The notes beneath the pieces are model-generated. The model searched no databases. It saw nothing but the letters and a program-made list of their open reading frames with translations, and was not told the DNA's origin. A stretch of 64,000 nucleotides of DNA from Chthonomonas sp. UBA2362 (lineage in GTDB: Bacteria; Armatimonadota; Fimbriimonadia; Fimbriimonadales; Fimbriimonadaceae), in contig DDTO01000004.1 in the NCBI GenBank assembly GCA_002344135.1, positions 234,473 to 298,472 of the forward strand, written 5' to 3'. Positions 59,768-64,000 of the stretch are shown here, one piece after another. The stretch's first letter is position 1. Each line of letters begins with the position of its first letter. The position numbers and the translations under genes are program-made.

Positions 59768-61618
59768 TCAGGCTCTCTTGAACTTGCGAAGAAGGTCCTC
59801 CCGCGATAAGACAATAGTGATCGGCCGCCCGTGAGGGCAGAAATAGGGATTATCAGAGGCCGCCAAGTCCTGGACTAGCTTCTCCATTTCGGCGACGCTC
59901 AAGGGATCGCCGGCCTTCACCGCCATCTTGCAAGAGCACATCACGAGGATGGCGTCGCGAGTCGGAGTGAGACGGCCCGCCCCGTATCCGTCGACGAGTT
60001 CGACGGCAAGGTCTTTGAGGACCTGAAGCGGGTCGCGGCCTCTGAGCGCGGCGGGCGCCGAACGTACCAGAAAACTCGTCCCGCCAAAAGGCTCGAGGTC
60101 GAAACCGAGGGCGCGAACCTCCTCGATCTGTTCCGCGAAGAGCCCCGCAGACCGGCGGTCGAGGTGGAGGGTGAGAGGAGCGAGCAAGCCCTGTTTCTCG
60201 ATCGGCACCGCGCCGCGTGTGTCCCGTAGCCGTTCGTAGAGGATCCGCTCGTGAGCGACGTGCTGATCGATGAGAAGGAGGCCCCGCCGGTTTTCGGCGA
60301 CGATGAACGTCTCGAACAACTGGCCGAGAATGCGAAGGCCGTCGAGCAGATCGCCGGCGGTCATGCCTCCCCCGATCAAAGTCTGGGAACCGCTCGCCGG
60401 CGGAGCCGCCGAAACTTCGCCGAACAGACGTCCGAGCGCTGCCATTGTGGCGCTGCCGTCCACCGGCAGTTCCGAAGACCCCGCATTGCCGGAAGCACCG
60501 GTATCGGCGTACAGCGGCGGAGCGGAAGCCTCCCGTACTGCCGCAAGGGCAGCGTTGGCGTGGAAGACGTCGGCAGCGCTCGGCACCATTCCCTGCGCCA
60601 TCAGACCAGACTTGATGGCATGTCGGACCGCGTCGAACGCTTGGCCCTCGCTTTGGAACTTCACTTCGGATTTCGTCGGCGAGACGTTGGCGTCGATCCG
60701 CGCGGGATCGGCATCGACGAGAAGCACCGCGATCGGATGGCGGCGCTCCGGAGTGAGCGAGCGGTAAGCCTGGTCGATAGCCGCTCCGAGTGAGCGCGAA
60801 CGGATCGGCCGCCCGTTGACGAAAATCCACTGGTAGGTGCGAGTCGGCTTGGTGACCTGGGGGGGGCTGACGAACCCGCGAACTCGGAGACCTCCCAGAG
60901 CGAGGTCGATTTCGACGAGGCTCCGGGCGAGATCTCGCCCCCAAACTTCGGCAATCGACGTGAGGAGGTCGCCGCTGCCCGACGAAGTCAGGAGTAAGGA
61001 GCTGCCATGCCTGAGGAGGAAAGAGACGTCCGGATACGCAACGGCATACCGAGATACGACATCGATGGCGGCGGAAAGCTCGGTCGGGTCCGATTTCAGG
61101 AAGCGAAGACGGGCTGGCGTGTTGAAGAAGAGGTCTTCGACAGCGACGGTGGTGCCCCGCGGTCCCGCCGTGCGCTCCTCGCGCTCGAGACGCCCTCCAT
61201 CGAGCCGCAGTACCAGGCGGACTCCGTCGGAGTCCCCGGAGGAGAGGGTCATCCTGGAAACCGATGCGATCGAAGGAAGCGCCTCCCCACGAAAGCCCAG
61301 GGAAACCGCGTGGGCGAGGTCTTCGACCCGGGTGATCTTCGACGTGGCGTGGCGCTCGAGTGCGACTCGGACGTCAGGCTCGGGCATCCCATGTCCATCG
61401 TCGGCAACCCGAATGAGCCGGCGACCGTAGTCCTCCAAGTCGATTTCGATCCGGCGCGCTCCTGCATCCAGGGCGTTCTCGACGAGTTCTTTCACCACCG
61501 AGGCTGGCCGTTCGACGACCTCACCTGCCGCGATCTGGTTGACCGTATGAGAGTCGAGCTGCCGAACTCGGCGGGCGGGACCGCCGGGGCCGGCAGCGGG
61601 ATCGATCAGGAGGCTCAA
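59768..61618 (-). CDS. mutL: DNA mismatch repair protein MutL
   Basis: 616 residues. GHKL ATPase N-domain (VVKELVENALDAGA, DDGHGM, TSKI, RGEALPSI) and a C-terminal domain with the endonuclease motif DQHVAHERILYE (DQHA(x)2E(x)4E type), CSCKMAVKAGD, CPHGRP and a final Phe-Lys-Arg. So this is the endonuclease-active MutL class, in keeping with a bacterium lacking MutH. Central linker is Ala/Gly-rich. Confidence 0.96.
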   Translation of the reverse strand: MSLLIDPAAGPGGPARRVRQLDSHTVNQIAAGEVVERPASVVKELVENALDAGARRIEIDLEDYGRRLIRVADDGHGMPEPDVRVALERHATSKITRVEDLAHAVSLGFRGEALPSIASVSRMTLSSGDSDGVRLVLRLDGGRLEREERTAGPRGTTVAVEDLFFNTPARLRFLKSDPTELSAAIDVVSRYAVAYPDVSFLLRHGSSLLLTSSGSGDLLTSIAEVWGRDLARSLVEIDLALGGLRVRGFVSPPQVTKPTRTYQWIFVNGRPIRSRSLGAAIDQAYRSLTPERRHPIAVLLVDADPARIDANVSPTKSEVKFQSEGQAFDAVRHAIKSGLMAQGMVPSAADVFHANAALAAVREASAPPLYADTGASGNAGSSELPVDGSATMAALGRLFGEVSAAPPASGSQTLIGGGMTAGDLLDGLRILGQLFETFIVAENRRGLLLIDQHVAHERILYERLRDTRGAVPIEKQGLLAPLTLHLDRRSAGLFAEQIEEVRALGFDLEPFGGTSFLVRSAPAALRGRDPLQVLKDLAVELVDGYGAGRLTPTRDAILVMCSCKMAVKAGDPLSVAEMEKLVQDLAASDNPYFCPHGRPITIVLSREDLLRKFKRA

Positions 61619-61796
61619 TCCGCCCTCCGGCCACGTTGATCTGCCCCGGGGAAGGCACTCGGTGCACAGTTATCCATTGCTCGTTCCTAAGAGTTTAGAC
61701 GCCTCGCCAGGCATGCTCGGCGCGCTCGAGCACAGATTTCCCCCGCTTGCCCTCCTCCAGGTTCGTCACCGGCAAGCCGATACTTTCGCTTGGCGG

Positions 61797-62657
61797 ATGT
61801 TCGTAATCATCGGAATCGTGGTCGTGCTGGTGGCGACGATCGTCGGGTACACGATGCATGGCGGCAGCGTGGCCGTGCTCATTCAGATCAACGAATTCGT
61901 CGTGATCGGGGGCGCCGGTCTCGGCTCGTTCCTCGCCGCCAACGGCATGAATAACTTCAAGGCCGCGATGAAGAGCGTAATGGGGCTGCTCAAGCCCGAC
62001 CCTTACACAAAGCCGGTCTATCTCGATCTGCTCAAGATGATGTTCCAGCTCTTCAACGTCGCCCGCAAGGAAGGGCTGCTGGGACTCGAAAAGCACATCG
62101 AAAACCCCGAGGAGAGCGAGATCTTCAAGAAGTACCCGGCCTTCCTGGCCAACCACCATGCCTGCGCGTTTTTCTGCGACACCCTCAAGGTCATCCTCAC
62201 CGGAGCTGTCGGTCCTCACGATCTCTCCGAGATGATGGAACTCGACCTCGAAGTCGCCCACCGCGAGGCCAAAGTACCCCAGGAAGCCGTCCAGACTGTC
62301 GGGGACGCCATGCCCGGCTTCGGCATCGTGGCCGCCGTTCTCGGCGTCATCATCACGATGGGAAAGATCGGAGGCGACGCCGCCGCCATCGGCCAGTCGG
62401 TCGCCGCCGCTCTCGTCGGGACGTTTATCGGCATCCTCCTCGCCTATGGGGTCTTCGGGCCGATGGCCCGCGCCATGGAGCTGCGCCTCGCCAGCGAGGG
62501 GGCATACATGAACTGCATTCGCTACGCGCTCTTCAGCTTTGCCCGCGGTGAATCGCCGATCACCTGCGTCGAGTTCGCCCGCCGAAACATCGAACCCGCC
62601 GTCCGGCCCGGATTCGTCGAGATGGAGAAGGCCGTCAAGGAGAAGGAGGCCGCCTAA
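61797..62657 (+). CDS. motA: Flagellar motor stator protein MotA
   Basis: 286 residues from ATG 61797 (an upstream extension to 61662 is not MotA-like). Four helices: FVIIGIVVVLVATIVGYTM, the EFVVIGGAGLGSFLAANG segment, then IVAAVLGVIITMG and VAAALVGTFIGILLAYGVFG. Cytosolic loop has Arg and Glu clusters that touch FliG. Works with MotB as proton-driven stator. No other flagellar genes are in the window. Confidence 0.94.
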   Translation: MFVIIGIVVVLVATIVGYTMHGGSVAVLIQINEFVVIGGAGLGSFLAANGMNNFKAAMKSVMGLLKPDPYTKPVYLDLLKMMFQLFNVARKEGLLGLEKHIENPEESEIFKKYPAFLANHHACAFFCDTLKVILTGAVGPHDLSEMMELDLEVAHREAKVPQEAVQTVGDAMPGFGIVAAVLGVIITMGKIGGDAAAIGQSVAAALVGTFIGILLAYGVFGPMARAMELRLASEGAYMNCIRYALFSFARGESPITCVEFARRNIEPAVRPGFVEMEKAVKEKEAA

Positions 62658-62660
62658 GCG

Positions 62661-63524
62661 ATGGCCAACCACGACCAGCCCATCATCGTCAAGAAAGTCA
62701 AGGGGCACGGCCATGCCCATCACGGCGGCTCGTGGAAGGTCGCCTATGCCGACTTCGTCACCGCGATGATGGCGTTCTTCATGGTCATGTGGATCATGGG
62801 GCTCTCCGACGAGACGCGTGCCCAGATCCAGGGCTACTTCAACGACCCCCTCGGCTTCATGAAGAACCACCCGCGATCGACCAACATCATCTCCAGCGGG
62901 CTTCCGAAGTCGAAGCCTGGTCCGACCAAGAAGAACGGGGACGAGAAGCAGGGCGTCGAGCAGCAGGCCAAGAACCTCGCCAGGAAGCTTCAAGACGAGG
63001 TGGCTCGGGAAGCCGCGGTGGGCGACGACGCGCTGAAGGCGCTCCTCGAAGGCGTCGAGATCGAAGTCACCGACGAAGGGGTCGAGATCGAGTTCATCGA
63101 GCGGCACCGTACGTTCTTCGAGATCGGAAGCGCCACTATCCGCCCCGAGGCCCTGCCGATCGTCCACAGCATCGGAAGGCTGCTTGAACGCACTCATAGA
63201 CCGATGGTGATCGACGGGCACACCGACGCCCGCCCTCTCGACCGGCCCTCATACAACAACTGGGATCTCAGCACCGACCGCGCCGCCTCGGTCCGCCGCG
63301 CCTTCCAAAGCGTCGGGGTGGGCGAGAGGCAGTTTCTTCAGGTTCGCGGCAACGCCGACAGGCGCCTCCGCTGGCCCGACGATCCCTACAATGGGGAAAA
63401 CCGGCGGGTGACCGTCCTGCTGCCCTTCCAAGTCGGCCTTCCCGCCGACGGCATCGCCGCCGGCACGAGCCTGAAAGACGCCCCCGACCTCTCCCCTGCC
63501 AGCCCCGCGATCGCTCCTCGGTAG
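62661..63524 (+). CDS. motB: Flagellar motor stator protein MotB
   Basis: 287 residues. N-terminal transmembrane helix with the proton-carrying Asp in VAYADFVTAMMAFFMVMWIM, a plug region, and a C-terminal OmpA-like peptidoglycan-binding domain (EIGSATIRPEALPIVHSIG, GHTDARPL, RRVTVLL). Three bases after motA. Confidence 0.94.
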   Translation: MANHDQPIIVKKVKGHGHAHHGGSWKVAYADFVTAMMAFFMVMWIMGLSDETRAQIQGYFNDPLGFMKNHPRSTNIISSGLPKSKPGPTKKNGDEKQGVEQQAKNLARKLQDEVAREAAVGDDALKALLEGVEIEVTDEGVEIEFIERHRTFFEIGSATIRPEALPIVHSIGRLLERTHRPMVIDGHTDARPLDRPSYNNWDLSTDRAASVRRAFQSVGVGERQFLQVRGNADRRLRWPDDPYNGENRRVTVLLPFQVGLPADGIAAGTSLKDAPDLSPASPAIAPR

Positions 63525-63634
63525 CGCATGCAGCCCGCGGCAGTACTCTCCCCGCGGGATGCACTAGTCTAGGTGGGGTGCCGATAAGCACCATGCGAGA
63601 CGCGATGTCACAGGAGCGGTAACCTGCTGGAGGC

Positions 63635-64000
63635 ATGGAAGCGAGGGCATCCGAGCCGAGGCCGATTTCGATCGGGCTTTGGTCGGCGATGGGGTTGGGG
63701 CTAGGCGTGTATCTCCTCGCGGGCGGCCTTGAGCAGGGTCCGCGCACCGTAGCGGCCGTCTTCGCCGCAGCGGTCGTGCTCTGGGTGACGGAAGCCCTGC
63801 CCCTAGCGATCACCGCGCTGCTGGCGACGGTTGCGCTGGTGGTAACGGGAGCACTGCCCGCCCGGCAGGCCTTCGCCGCGTATGGCGATCCGATCGTCCT
63901 CCTGTTCGTCGGGAGCTTCATCCTCGCCCAGGCGATGCACGAGTGTGGCCTCGATCGCCGGCTTGCCTACTGGCTGCTCCGGAAGCCCTGGGCGACCCGG
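63635..64000 (+). CDS. DASS/SLC13-type anion transporter, N-terminal part (runs off window)
   Basis: At least 122 residues without a stop to the end of the window. Starts near ATG 63635 after GGAGG. Predicted helices at about 14-30, 36-55, 56-72 and 82-95. Has the WVTEALPLAITALL motif, GDPIVLLFVGSFILAQAMHE and GLDRRLAYWLL, typical of Na+-coupled dicarboxylate or sulfate symporters. 111 bp after motB, with a CCCGCGG/CCGCGGG hairpin between them. Confidence 0.8.
   Translation, partial: MEARASEPRPISIGLWSAMGLGLGVYLLAGGLEQGPRTVAAVFAAAVVLWVTEALPLAITALLATVALVVTGALPARQAFAAYGDPIVLLFVGSFILAQAMHECGLDRRLAYWLLRKPWATR

Noticed and set aside
61665..61680. DnaA-box-like TTATCCATT
   Set aside because: Only a single weak box; no cluster or AT-rich unwinding region, and no dnaA/dnaN nearby.

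Overview
The window is a GC-rich (about 60% or more) bacterial chromosome segment of 64 kb with dense, mostly minus-strand gene clusters. The gene content points to a Gram-negative-type aerobe: an outer-membrane beta-barrel ending in Phe, a TolC/MFP/RND efflux system, an alternative complex III plus caa3 oxidase respiratory cluster, MotAB, a PEP-CTERM protein and secreted proteins with dockerin-type calcium loops. Two-domain DUF1080 proteins, Tat-exported Gfo/Idh/MocA oxidoreductases and CHAD proteins fit Armatimonadota (Fimbriimonadia-like) or a neighbouring phylum. That placement rests on general family knowledge and was not tested by any search.

Layout. 1-12.7 kb: end of a DUF3298 protein, a tRNA-Met(CAT), mutY and pyrF, a very large beta-barrel protein, recQ (frameshifted), a dockerin protein, a frameshifted DUF6508 gene, and a coupled DUF1080/Gfo-Idh-MocA pair. 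13-32 kb: an accessory region of secreted or surface proteins: a subtilisin with four FN3 domains in visibly lower-GC DNA, two glycosidase-like proteins, DUF2330, CHAD, PEP-CTERM and dockerin proteins. It also holds a lipid kinase, an alpha/beta hydrolase, a uridine-kinase-like enzyme, a beta-lactamase-fold protein that has lost its SxxK motif, and a 0.6 kb island of palindromic repeats. 32-34 kb: xerC/D-like recombinase, a small membrane protein and a LolA-like protein. 34-49 kb: one continuous minus-strand respiratory operon, ctaA-ctaB fusion, actABCDEF, a small membrane protein, sco, coxB (with cytochrome c domain), coxA, coxC, coxD. Its genes overlap or lie a few bases apart, behind a near-consensus TTGACA-N17-TACAGT promoter. 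49-55 kb: tolC-MFP-RND efflux operon. 55.4-59.3 kb: rpsD, DUF72, panB, panC and a small basic protein. 59.3-64 kb: mutL-rimM on the minus strand; motA, motB and the start of a DASS/SLC13 transporter on the plus strand.

How the parts work together. The respiratory operon encodes a complete quinol-to-oxygen branch: ACIII oxidises quinol, and electrons pass through its cytochromes to the cytochrome c domain of CoxB and then to an A2-type CoxA. Sco supplies CuA copper, and the CtaA-CtaB fusion makes haem A. A separate LolA-like/cytochrome c fusion (31134-32054) suggests a further envelope redox function.

Most interesting points: two single-base frameshifts, both in short C/G homopolymers (recQ, DUF6508); a mutY with no ATG/GTG/TTG start upstream of its catalytic Glu, but with an ATT overlapping the pyrF stop, and with a 3' end running antisense through the tRNA; an 11-bp tandem repeat/palindrome array upstream of an unrecognised gene; the SxxK-less penicillin-binding-like protein; and a recurring hairpin at or beside the Shine-Dalgarno of several secreted-protein genes. 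No CRISPR array, insertion sequence, prophage or replication origin was recognised.
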